Below are positions 45,691 to 55,700 of a stretch of 64,000 nt of DNA, piece by piece. Both the position numbers and the translations under genes were made by a program. Under the pieces are notes generated by a model. That model did no database searches, was not told where the DNA came from, and was given only the letters and a program-made list of their open reading frames with translations. The DNA is from Symbiodinium sp. CCMP2592. Taxonomy: Eukaryota > Sar > Dinophyceae > Suessiales > Symbiodiniaceae. Position 1 is the first letter of the stretch. Each line of letters opens with the position of its first letter. The DNA is taken from the NCBI GenBank assembly GCA_905221615.1, contig CAJNDT010003979.1, forward strand, positions 570,501-634,500, read 5' to 3'.

Positions 45691-46429
45691 AACAAGCTCA
45701 GTAGCTCTGTGGAGCTTGCGGGAGTTGTCGTTTATCAGTTCATCTAAGTAGTAGTGACCCATGTCAAAACCGTGCCGCTGACCTTATCCGGTCCTTTCGC
45801 GATAGTTGCACGGAGGACGGAGGGGGGGGCCACAGAGGCGCTTAGCAGAGCGACCCGCTCCCGAGGGCCCCTCCCCTCCCTCCTTTGGACCCCCTTCCCT
45901 CATAGGTCAATCTGTTTAAGCAGCATGGAACAACATGGCAACTGCAGGAATGACGGCATCAAGTTGCGATTGTGGGCAGTTTGTGTACTGACGTTGCTTC
46001 ACCTATGTGTATTCACGCGGGTTTAGTGCGTCGTCCCGGCAGGATTCCATCAAGAACCATGCCAAGTGCATCTGTTGTCTATGCATGTCGACCTGTGCAA
46101 GCCATGCACCGCAGCACTTGCTCGTGTATTTACGCCGCCGAGCGCCGCATCTACGTGTACATGCTTGCTCTCACCTTGCCGAGCATGCACGAAAAAACGC
46201 ACGAGATCAACTCTGCTTGGTTGGTTTGCTCTAGCTTTCGTGGGCCTCTTCTCGAGTCCTACGTAAATCAGCTCCAATCACGAGAGCCAGCTGGACTGCC
46301 AGATCTGGCAGATTTTAGGAGACAAGCACAAGTAGAGCTTCTAGCGCAGGCCTCAGCGACACGAGCACGGCATACACATACAGAATTAATTCTTGACTGC
46401 ATGGAGATCTTAACACGAAGATCATGCAA

Positions 46430-46434
46430 GAGAT
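46430..46434. repeat. Target site duplication, left copy (GAGAT)
   Basis: GAGAT directly precedes the TG of the left LTR and recurs directly after the CA of the right LTR. Five bp is the usual duplication length for copia-type integrases. Confidence 0.9.
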
Positions 46435-46586
46435 TGTAGATTTTACCCTGCCTCCATTGCTATTTCTATGGTCCTTAGCTATGTCTTTACGCGACCGCAC
46501 TTGGCCCAAGTCCCCCGTGGAAAAAGGTCACAAGGGTTGACTGACCGGTAACTAGACGTGCCAAGCTGGTAGCCTGGGAAACTTCA
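46435..46586 (+). repeat. 5' LTR, 152 bp
   Basis: Begins TGTAGATTTTACCC and ends GGGAAACTTCA (TG...CA). By eye it is identical over all 152 bp to 58698-58849. No TATA box is obvious, and dinoflagellate promoters usually lack one. Confidence 0.97.
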
Positions 46587-46604
46587 GGTTATCAGCCGTA
46601 GTTA
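46587..46604 (+). other. Putative primer binding site
   Basis: The leader directly after the LTR starts GGTTATCAGCCGTAG and does not begin with the TGG expected for pairing to a tRNA 3' CCA end. Its complement contains GG-CTGATAA-CC, which fits a tRNA anticodon loop with anticodon GAU. Copia and Ty5 prime from half-tRNAs cut in the anticodon loop, so a half-tRNA primer is possible. The leader is only 26 bp long. Confidence 0.4.
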
Positions 46605-46612
46605 GCTCCGTA

Positions 46613-49600
46613 ATGGACATCGTGCCGTTCTCAACGGCCACGGGCAACAACGGTGACGGTGGTATTGGTGGTAGACAGGAGCAGGAAGCGAACCAGTACT
46701 TCTTGCATTTGTTGCAGGAGAATACTCAGGTGAACTTGTTCCTGAATGACCCCCGCATTCAAAGTGCCCTGGAGCTTCGTGCGGAACAACGACATCGATT
46801 TGCATTGGACAACGTGTACGCCGAAGCCAACGCATACATTGCACACCTAGAGGCAACAGCGGATGCGAATCATCGTCAACAGCTAGCATTTGTGAGCCAA
46901 TCCACACACCTGTTGGTGGGACAGCTACACAATGAAGTACGAGTGCTAGAGACAATCGCCCGATCAGAACGACAATCAGCCAATGAGCTGCAGGCACAGC
47001 TGGCACGCGCACAAAGGGAAAGTCATGATGAAAGGTCTATGGCCATGCAGTTTGATGCACATCGATCCGAGCTGGAAGCAGCAGCGCGCACGCTCACTGC
47101 GGAAAACAGACAGCATGAACGCCGTTTCGCGGAATTGCGCTCGAGTATCGAAGAAAACCACAGTGAGATGATTGCCTTTTTAGGGTCTGAGTTTGAGGAA
47201 AAGCTTCAATGGGAAGAAAACGAGTACTACCATAGGCTAACCTCTGAGGCACAGCAGTATGATAGCTTGGTTGATGACCTGCAGGACAGGAACGCGGAGC
47301 TTATAGCTGAGGTCGACTCACTCAGGACTGTCTTGTCGACAGCGGAGAGTAGCCCACCGCAAGGTGGTGCCGTGCCGGTGAAAGTCGATCCCAGTGAGAG
47401 CTCCAAACTTCAACCAAGCCCACCGCAAGGTGGTGCCGCAGCGCCGCTTGTTCAGGGTCCTAGCCATTCATGGATTCCGACCCTTCCGAACCCCAGGGAG
47501 ATTCCTGTGTCGCTTCGGACGGTTTTGGGAAGGACCCAACGGTATGACATTGGAGAGCCTGAGGATACCAAGGCCCACAATGTAGCGGTATCTGCTGCTG
47601 AACAGAGTGATAACAAAGAACCGGCAGAATCTACTGAAAACAAAGAGCCTAGCGTACTTCTCGCTGAAGCACTCAAGTCGGTTATCCAGAAGCCTGATGA
47701 TGACAAACCCAAGGCTAAGGAAGCTGAAACGGTGAAGCTACCCGACTTCCCTAACCCGGAGACTTATAGGAGCTGGAAGATCACGGTTAGGGAGGCCGTT
47801 CGGGCAGCATCGGACAGACCCGATGAAGCATTCAAATGGGTTCAAGAGGTTTACTCCAGGGACGCCGATGCGGAGAAGTTGAGGGACACGGGTAAATTCC
47901 TCACTTTGGACACGAAGATTCTTTCGGCGCTCTCGAGGGTTGCTAGGGGTGATCTTGGACGACAGATCATTAACTACAAGGAGTCTGAGGCAGCTGCTGG
48001 TAGGGCCGTTCGTGGTAGACAGGTTCTACTGATGTTCGAACACTACTTTAAGACCAACGAAGAAGCAGGCTCCCTCTACTCTGTAGAAGATCTTCTCAAG
48101 GTGCAGTTGAATGGCGATGACCTTAGCACTTTCATTCACAACTGGGAGTCGGTCATCGCGGGGTTGAATCACCAACCCGAGGAGACTACGCTGAGAGATA
48201 TTCTACTTCGTCAGCTTCGCAATGCTAGCAAGCTCAAGTTTGATCTGGAGGTTTACGACAGGGCTAAGGAAGGAACAGAGCAACGCACTTATGACTACTT
48301 GGTCAAATGCGTGAAAGAGCTATTGGCTAGAGATAGGACTCGCAAAAACCGCACAGCAATCGCCAAAGCTCATGGCGCCAGATTTGGTGCCCCTGCTCCT
48401 TCCGATACCCCGAACACCCCTCGCGGCCGAAGCCAGGACAAGCCCTGCTACGCTTTCCAGCGTGGGAAGTGCCCACGAGGTGATAAGTGCCCATACAAGC
48501 ATGTGAAGCCTACTCCTGAACAGACAAGGGGCAGAACACCTCCACGTACCCCTTCGAGAAAAGGTGGAGGTAAAGGCGGTAAAGGTGGGGAGAAGAAGGA
48601 TACCTCCAAGATTCCTTGCATCTTCTACCCCAAAGGCACCTGCAAGAACGGTAAGAATTGCCCATTCATGCACAAGGATGCCGCTCCCTCTGTCCCGGCC
48701 AAAGGCGATAAGGCTGGCAAGGACGGGAAGAGATCGCCCTCCGGCAAGCGCAGGCGACCCAGTAAGAAAAGGCCAAAGAGTGAGGACAAGCCAGCCGCTT
48801 GCTGTCTTTCCCTCACAGCCACCCTCACAGGTGAGCCACCGGCCGATGCTGTGAAGGCCTACGCAGTAGCAGCCCGCAAGGGCCCTGCCGGAAAGCCCCG
48901 AAGCAGGAAAGTCCAGTTCCTAAGGCCAGAAATCATTGACATCCCGCCTGAGGGTGAAGGCTGGAGCTTCGTACCAGACAAGCACAAGTTCGAATTCAGG
49001 TACAAGTCTGCGGAGCTATGCCCACCATCTATTCCAGAGGACACCGAAGAAGCTTTGCAGAATGCCCGTCACTTGGAATCAGCAGTGAACGGGATGAAGC
49101 TTAAGGTTCGGGTCAAGTGTAACTACAGGTGTCGGGGTAGAGAAGGATTCTGCATTCATTGCAAAGAAGCAATTCCCCTGCCCCAACTTGCTGCAGCGGC
49201 GGTGACAGGTGAGAACCTCGAAATCATCGCAGACACCGGTAGCGAGGAAGATCTGATTAGTCACTCTGATTTGGAGGCCCATTTCAAGGGCAAGGCTAAG
49301 AAGATTGCTTCCAACCCAGTGAGTTTGATCACTGCTAACGGACCAGTAGACGCTGATACCAAGCATGAAGTCTACATTGAGTCATTGAGGAACCCATTGC
49401 AGTTCGTTGAGCTCCCCAACACACCTGCAGTTTGCTCTGTAGGAAAGAAGTGCATGGAACAGGGGTTCTCTTTCCACTGGCCAGCGGGCGAGGCGCCATA
49501 TTTCATTTGCCCAGACGGTCAGAAGATGATTTGCCAACTCCGAGGCAATGTCCCCGTATTTGGCGACCGAGGACCATTGATGGCATGCTTAGCAGCAAAG

Positions 49601-49666
49601 TCCTCAGAATCTGATGGCAGCAAGGTTGCACCGACCTCTGTCAAGTCCGGTTCGGGTTTTCGGTAA
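46613..49666 (+). CDS. gag: Gag-protease polyprotein (ORF1), 1017 aa
   Basis: Capsid and protease precursor of the retrotransposon. The start is the first ATG, 26 bp after the LTR. Residues ~55-250 form a long helical/coiled-coil region (QLARAQRESHDERSMAM). Two sets of PPQGGA at ~249 and ~271 are encoded by hairpins. Residues ~375-590 are the copia Gag core (LPDFPNPETYRSWKITV; LLMFEHYFKTNEEAGS). Two CCCH fingers follow: C612-x7-C620-x5-C626-x3-H630 and C669-x7-C677-x5-C683-x3-H687, separated by a Gly/Lys-rich linker. They replace the CCHC knuckle usual in Gag and suggest RNA binding. A Cys-rich patch (CRGREGFCIHC) precedes the aspartic protease motif DTGSEEDLIS at D874. Ends TAA, but a slippery heptamer two codons earlier can redirect ribosomes into ORF2. 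Confidence 0.92.
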   Translation: MDIVPFSTATGNNGDGGIGGRQEQEANQYFLHLLQENTQVNLFLNDPRIQSALELRAEQRHRFALDNVYAEANAYIAHLEATADANHRQQLAFVSQSTHLLVGQLHNEVRVLETIARSERQSANELQAQLARAQRESHDERSMAMQFDAHRSELEAAARTLTAENRQHERRFAELRSSIEENHSEMIAFLGSEFEEKLQWEENEYYHRLTSEAQQYDSLVDDLQDRNAELIAEVDSLRTVLSTAESSPPQGGAVPVKVDPSESSKLQPSPPQGGAAAPLVQGPSHSWIPTLPNPREIPVSLRTVLGRTQRYDIGEPEDTKAHNVAVSAAEQSDNKEPAESTENKEPSVLLAEALKSVIQKPDDDKPKAKEAETVKLPDFPNPETYRSWKITVREAVRAASDRPDEAFKWVQEVYSRDADAEKLRDTGKFLTLDTKILSALSRVARGDLGRQIINYKESEAAAGRAVRGRQVLLMFEHYFKTNEEAGSLYSVEDLLKVQLNGDDLSTFIHNWESVIAGLNHQPEETTLRDILLRQLRNASKLKFDLEVYDRAKEGTEQRTYDYLVKCVKELLARDRTRKNRTAIAKAHGARFGAPAPSDTPNTPRGRSQDKPCYAFQRGKCPRGDKCPYKHVKPTPEQTRGRTPPRTPSRKGGGKGGKGGEKKDTSKIPCIFYPKGTCKNGKNCPFMHKDAAPSVPAKGDKAGKDGKRSPSGKRRRPSKKRPKSEDKPAACCLSLTATLTGEPPADAVKAYAVAARKGPAGKPRSRKVQFLRPEIIDIPPEGEGWSFVPDKHKFEFRYKSAELCPPSIPEDTEEALQNARHLESAVNGMKLKVRVKCNYRCRGREGFCIHCKEAIPLPQLAAAAVTGENLEIIADTGSEEDLISHSDLEAHFKGKAKKIASNPVSLITANGPVDADTKHEVYIESLRNPLQFVELPNTPAVCSVGKKCMEQGFSFHWPAGEAPYFICPDGQKMICQLRGNVPVFGDRGPLMACLAAKSSESDGSKVAPTSVKSGSGFR
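47352..47371 (+). other. GNRA hairpin 1
   Basis: GC + CCACC + GCAA + GGTGG + T + GCC. Stem of 5 bp extended by GC/GC across one bulged base. Codon phase 1, encodes PPQGGA. Confidence 0.8.
47418..47437 (+). other. GNRA hairpin 2
   Basis: Same 20 bases as hairpin 1, 66 bp downstream; phase 1. Confidence 0.8.
48818..48837 (+). other. Decayed hairpin (copy 15)
   Basis: GC + CACCC + TCAC + AGGTG + A + GCC, one stem mismatch next to an altered loop; phase 0, encodes ATLTGEP, parallel to ATREGEP at hairpin 11. Confidence 0.5.
48869..48889 (+). other. GNRA hairpin 3 (imperfect)
   Basis: GCCC-GCAA-GGGC with a GCA/TGC extension after a 2-base bulge; phase 0, encodes AARKGPA. Confidence 0.65.
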
Positions 49667-49688
49667 ACAGCTGCCCGCAAGGGCACGC
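49654..49688 (+). promoter_or_regulatory. Putative -1 ribosomal frameshift signal between gag-pro and pol
   Basis: The heptamer GGGTTTT (49654-49660) lies in the ORF1 frame as G GGT TTT, the canonical X XXY YYZ arrangement, two codons before the ORF1 stop. A spacer of 9 nt (49661-49669) is followed by the hairpin GC-TGCCC-GCAA-GGGCA-c-GC (49670-49688). The -1 frame has a TGA upstream near 49612 and is open from there through all of ORF2. A slip would give a Gag-Pro-Pol fusion of about 3,978 residues. An alternative outer stem AGCTG/CAGCT (49669-49673 with 49694-49698) also exists. Confidence 0.7.
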
Positions 49689-49689
49689 C
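49670..49689 (+). other. GNRA hairpin 4, in the ORF1/ORF2 junction
   Basis: GC + TGCCC + GCAA + GGGCA + C + GCC. It follows the ORF1 stop, is read in the -1 frame only, and forms the downstream structure of the frameshift signal. Confidence 0.8.
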
Positions 49690-49761
49690 GCACCAGCTAG
49701 GGGAGAACACGAACATGAACCTGAAGGTCCAGCTGGCGCGGCAGAAGATCCCATCGAAAAG

Positions 49762-52700
49762 ATGGCGAATTGCATTCCTCCCATTCCTGGGGTGGAAACG
49801 AGGCAACTGCTAAAGGCAGGTTGGACTGTCATCAACGGCAGCCCCGCTGCTAAGGTGGCACATTTCCCAAAGACGTTTCGAACACCGGCTCCTAAGTTCC
49901 CGAGGTATAGAATCCGGACTACTTGGGGATTCAAGGATGACGTGTGGTCTTTGTTGGAGGATTCAGTCAACATTGACGAATTGGACGGAATCTATGGGGA
50001 AGTACCTGAAGGGACTATTGCGACTATCACATTGTTTGCTTTGCCTGAAGGGGAAGTTGAGGCGCAAGCCGACAGCGATGTCGAGCCATACACAATGCCA
50101 AAGTCTAAGAAGGATGAAGCTTCCTTGAGGGCTGAGGCTGTGTCTTTGGAACATCGACTTACCCATAGACCAAAGAATCCGTTCTGTCCCATTTGCCAAA
50201 GGGCCAAGATGTATGCGCCCCAGGCGCGTAAATCTGGTGGATCCTCTACAATCTACAGTAAATCGTTCGGTGACCACATCACAGTAGATCACATCGTGAC
50301 CGCTGATGCCAAGGATTACGGGTTCCAAGATGAAACCGTGGCTCATGTTGTGAAGGACGTGTATTCTAAGTTTAGATACGTGTACCCTTCCAAGACAAAG
50401 TCTGGTGAGCAGTGCTACGAAGACATGTTGCACTTCCTTGGTACAGATGATGAGGTAAAGGTTATATATTCCGACAATGCGTTGGAGTTTGACTTTGCGG
50501 CCAGACAGCTTCGCGCTCGTCACAACACTTCTAGAGAGTATGTGAACGAAAACAAGGCCGTAATCGAGCGAGAAATCAGAACAATTTTGGAAGGCACACG
50601 GGCCAATCTAGTGCAATCAGGACTTCCAGATCGCTATTGGCCTCTTGCATCGCAACATCATGCTATGTGTCTTAACATCACTGCGAGGATTGACAATGGT
50701 CAGATTCCGTGGGAAATCAGGTACGGTGAAAAGTTCAACGGCATGCGCATCCCCTTTGGAGCGAAAGTCCTCTACTGGGCCCCGAAGAAGCAACGCAAGC
50801 CTGAACGATCCAAGTTTGCTGGCACAGGGATTGAAGGTATATTCCTTGGGTACCACATCCAACCTGGTTTTATCTTCAAGCTTGAGTACGTTGTTGCTCC
50901 CCTACACAACATCGAAGCCGCGTTGGAAAACGAAGACCTACGTGTGTTTCGGACTAAGAGACTGGAGCTACCAGATGGTGACTTTAAGTTTCCTTTGTTG
51001 CAAGAGCCTGCCTTGGATAAACCACCAAACCTTGATGCACAACATCACAATGTCCTTGATGAGCAAAACCCGCATCCTCCTCTGGAGGAAGGGGGGGGAT
51101 ACGATGAAGCCGCAATTCAGGAACAACTTAGCGAAGATCTGGATGAAATGTTCCCAGAGCTATTTGGTCCTGATCGTGATAAAGATCCTCCGCCGAAGGA
51201 CGCGAAAGAAGCCACCCGCAAGGGTGAGTCAAAGTCTGATTCCCGTGCAGCATTGCTTGATGATGTTCCGTTCTCTGTGAAGCAGAAGCTGAAGTCCAGC
51301 GCAGCAGTAGCAGCGCAAGAACCACCGTATGGTTATACGTGGAGTGGGGAATGTTTGGTCAAGAAGAACAACAAGAACCGCCCTAACGCTATTGATCATA
51401 CTGCATGGAAGGCTATGTCGAAAAGACAAAGAGCAACAGCAATTGCAGAACATGAGAAGAAGCTACATGAGGAGAATGAGGCACTGTATCGTGAAGCTGT
51501 AAAGGCGGTACCTGCAATGCCAGTCCTACATGGGTGTAGCGAGGAACATCGGGAACGACTCAAAGGGCTATATGACAAGAAGCTTTTTCAGATCGCAGAT
51601 GAGATGTATGCTGTTGTCGCCAAGGTCCTGTCGTCTAAGGAGATTGCAACAAACCCTAAGGCGCAGGCTGCCATGGACAAAGAATGGCAGAAATTGGTTG
51701 ACAAGGGCTGCTGGGTACAAGGCAAAGTCAGGGAGTTCGAGTCGGTTGCCAACGAAGCTAAGAAATCTCAAACCAAGGTTCACTTTGGCAATGTTTTCGA
51801 GATTGGTACCCTAAAGGGAGCCGAGCTGAAAGAAGGCGACCCCAACCGTAAGTATAAGGGACGTTCGGTATTTCAGGGAAATAAAGTACTTGATGAAAAC
51901 GCCGATCACGCGCTCTTTGCGGAGATGTCAAGCAGTCCTGCATCTATGGAAGCAGGAAAGATTCTTGACGTCTTTGGCTCACAACCTGGCTACATCATCC
52001 AGCAGGCCGACGCCAAGCAAGCATACACCCAAGCTTTGTTCCAAGGGGTTGCCACTTGGGTACGGTTGCCTCGCAATCGCTGGCCTAAGGCATGGCAGGG
52101 CATGAAAGATCCTGTTGTTCCACTCAAGTTGGCACTTTACGGACACCCCGATTCAGGGGGGATTTGGGAACATCATTGCGAAGCTGAGTTGAAGAAAGTC
52201 GGGTTCGAGGCAGTATTGACTGACATTTGGAAGAGTGTATTCTACCACCCGAAGAAGAAGCTGCTTTTAGTGGTGTACGTCGATGACTTTAAACTCGCTG
52301 GCCCTAAGAACTCTATCAAGGAGGGATGGGACTTGATCTCGAGCGTCATTGATATGGATCTTCCGGAAGCCATTGGTAGATACTTTGGGTGCATGCACAA
52401 GGAAGAACACAACCTCAAGCTGCCCAAGGAAGCACACCCTTTTCGTCACGTGTTTGAGCCCGAATCATCAGCTGCAACTCCTGCTAGAAAAGAAGACTAT
52501 TGGGACATTGACCCCGAGAATCTCATAGCAATCCGACATCACCGTTATCCTCGCAAAAGACTTTATGTCCCCAACGAGGATGATGCTAGAATGTTCCCGG
52601 GGATCGGCCCTCGGAGATACACTGTGGTGGCGAAAGCCACCCGCAAGGGTGAGTCGGAGGAAGTTGTTGTTGACAGTTGCAATCAAATGCGCGATCGCTG

Positions 52701-55700
52701 TCTTCAGGATTGGTGGGACGGCGAAACCTACTTCGACCTCGCAGGCCGGGAACAGTCTGATTTCGAGCTGGCAGTTGCAGCTGCCCGCAAGGGCAAGCCG
52801 GTTCGTAACAAGTCTGAGGCTAAAAAGGAGGCGAAGCAGAGCAAGTTTGTTACACTGTCGCAAGACGTTAAAGAGAAGCCCGGCGCGATGACCAAGCCAG
52901 TCACTCGCATCACGTACGATATGAAGGACTTTCTCGACTCTTGCGTTGATCGGTACTGCGAGCTTGCTAAGGTAGAGCGTAAGACCCTGAAACCAGCTGC
53001 AACCCCCTTCCATGAGCTACGTGTGGCTTTGCCAACAGCTTCCGAAGGAGAGAAGGCAGGGCGTTTGCAACCTATTGCTAGTAAGGTACTAATGAAGATT
53101 TTGTTCGCTGCTCGCATGGCCAGATGGGACCTTCTAAGGGCAACACAGTCTTTAGCGTCGAGGGTGACCAAGTGGAGCCCAGATTGCGACTTGGGACTTC
53201 ACAGGTTGGTTTGCTACATCAACTCTTCGCTTGATGTCACTATGAGCGGTTTCATAGGCGACAGCATAATGGATTGCAGACTGTGGTTGTTCAGCGATTC
53301 CGACTTTGCGGGTGAATTCGATTCAAAATCGACTACAGGATGTGCGATGTTTTTGGTTGGACCGAACACGTACTTTCCCCTCAATGCCTTCAGCAAGAAA
53401 CAAACATCTATTACAATGAGCTCTACTGAGTCCGAAGTTGTAGCAGCGAATCACGGTTTACGTGCCGAAGGTCTACCTTGCCTGAGCTTGTGGTATTTCC
53501 TATGGCGTGGAGATGCCGGCCGCAAGGCCGAGCCAAGGGCTGAGAGGGTGGATTCGATAGTTGCACGCATTGACCCTGAACTTGACGAAATTCGTTATGG
53601 GTCCACTAGACCGGATGGATTGTCAATCGCAGACATCAACGGCCTCTGTGTCCAGCTTCCTGAAAGTTTCGAGGTTAGACATATGGAGGATAACCAGGCG
53701 ACAATCACTCTTTTGTTGCTAGGGCAAGCTGGTGTTCTACGACATACTGATCGGACACAGAGGGTGAGTTTCTCATGGCTAAAGCAGCAATATGAGGTTG
53801 GGCATTTCAAGTTACTGAATGTTGGTACAGCCGAACAAGTGGCGGATGTGTTCACGAAGCCTTTCACTGAAAAGAACAAGTGGACGCATGCCTTGAAGCT
53901 TATTGGACATACATCCAGCGCGAACATAGCCGGGTGCAAACCCGAGTCGAAGGTCGAGGTTGACAACAAGGTTTCGGTAGCAGCAGCTCCGGATGCATCA
54001 AAGGTTGTCGAGGACTTCGCTCAACAATCGTTCGAGGCTAACGATTACAGCTTCAAGACCTTCGAAAAGCTAGCTGGGCTTATTCGTACCAATCTCAAGG
54101 CATCATTGGCAAAACCGCGAGCATTGATGGCTTCTGAGAACCCATCCAAATACTTGGTGTTCGGCGCTTGGGTCCATGGTGGGTGCTTTGGTATTACCAA
54201 CCGCACAAAACATTATCCATGGATTTGCAGGTATGTGAATGGATTTGTTAAGCAATCATCTCCGAAAGGGTTTACATGGACTTCGTTCGTGTTCAACTTC
54301 AATGGCAAGGCCCGCATCCACACGGATAAGTACAATCAGAAAGAATCGTACAACCTGACGTTCTCCTTCGGTAATTATACAGGGGGGACACTGTGGATTG
54401 AGGGCGCGAGCCAGTTGGGACCACCGGGAATATACACAGATGATCATGGCAAAGACCACAAAGGCTACAATTGCAACACATACCGCAAGCCCACTCTGTT
54501 GCATCCATCGACAAAACATGGTGTACAACCCTACACTGGCGAACGACATTCCTTCATCGCCTACTCTTCAGGGGGGTACCAGAAGTTCAACAAAAAGCAA
54601 AAACAATTCCTACATCAAGCGCAGTTCCTCTTGCCTACGGCTCAGTTGAAGCTCCCAGCTCAGAATGCAATGGTTTGTTTGAGGTGTGTTGGTTCCCCTC
54701 TCGATGAGGGGGGTAGGCTTAACAAACCGTGTTCTCGTTTCGAAAATGATTCGTTTGCACACACATCGCTCGAGTGCACAAACACACAACAAACTGCAAG
54801 CCTTGACCATGAAATCTTGGCTTTCTTTATGTGCACGCCTGCCATTGCAATTTCAGCTGGTTCTGATCTTCTCGACTTGCCCGAAGCGACTTCTACGATC
54901 CCCAAGATGGCAGCCATCGTTGTGAGCGACGAGTTCTGCAGGGTCAACACCTCCGAAGCAGACAGGAATGGGGTTACCAAGGCCATGAAAACCATTCTCC
55001 AATCCGCCGCCCTCAACAACGATATCATTTCGCTCGGCGCCGATCATGAGAGCCAACTCTTGGAGTCGGCGTACAGCTGCGTATCCACACAGTGCGCGGC
55101 TGGGGTATCCTTGACCCATGCCGACGCAACCACTGTGGCTCTGCGCCAGATGGCTGACCTCAGTGACGAGGGACTCGCCAAGTTGAAGCCAACCGCAAGG
55201 TTGAGCCCCAAGGCCAAGCGAGCCATCATAGTCGTGTCAGACAGCTCCACTGCACTTTGCAAGAAGAACAGGCGGGGAGTGTTCGTTAAGGCCGACTTGG
55301 ATGCGGAAGTGAACATCGCAAGCTTTACGCTGGGATGGGCGCAGACTCGCTATACCATGTGTTGGGGTAAAACCTTGGCGTGGATTGTCTGGCAGGTCGA
55401 GGAGCATGTGAAGGAGCTCAGGAGCAACTATCCGGACCACACCATCGACATAATCTGCTGGTGGTGCGGGAACGAGATCTCCGGCCAGTGGGGCTGCATC
55501 CCCACGCGGCTAGGACCGGGACTCGCCTACAGAGATCCCAATGTCACAACGGAGACCGTCGCACGGAAAGTGAGAAGGGCAGCGGATGTTTTAGCCGCCC
55601 TCGCGGGCGAGCCGGACATTGGTTTTGTGAAGGTGATTGGGCAGGTGGAGGCGGACTTGTTCCAACTCCACTCAGCCTATAACGACTTCAATGCCGCTAT

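Noticed and set aside
50052-50062. GGC-GCAA-GCC in ORF2 as a further hairpin
   Set aside because: Only 3 bp of stem and no bulge/GC extension, so it does not fit the family pattern.
55488-55505. GTGGGG-CTGCAT-CCCCAC hairpin in ORF2
   Set aside because: Perfect 6-bp stem but a six-base loop and no family flanks; probably unrelated.
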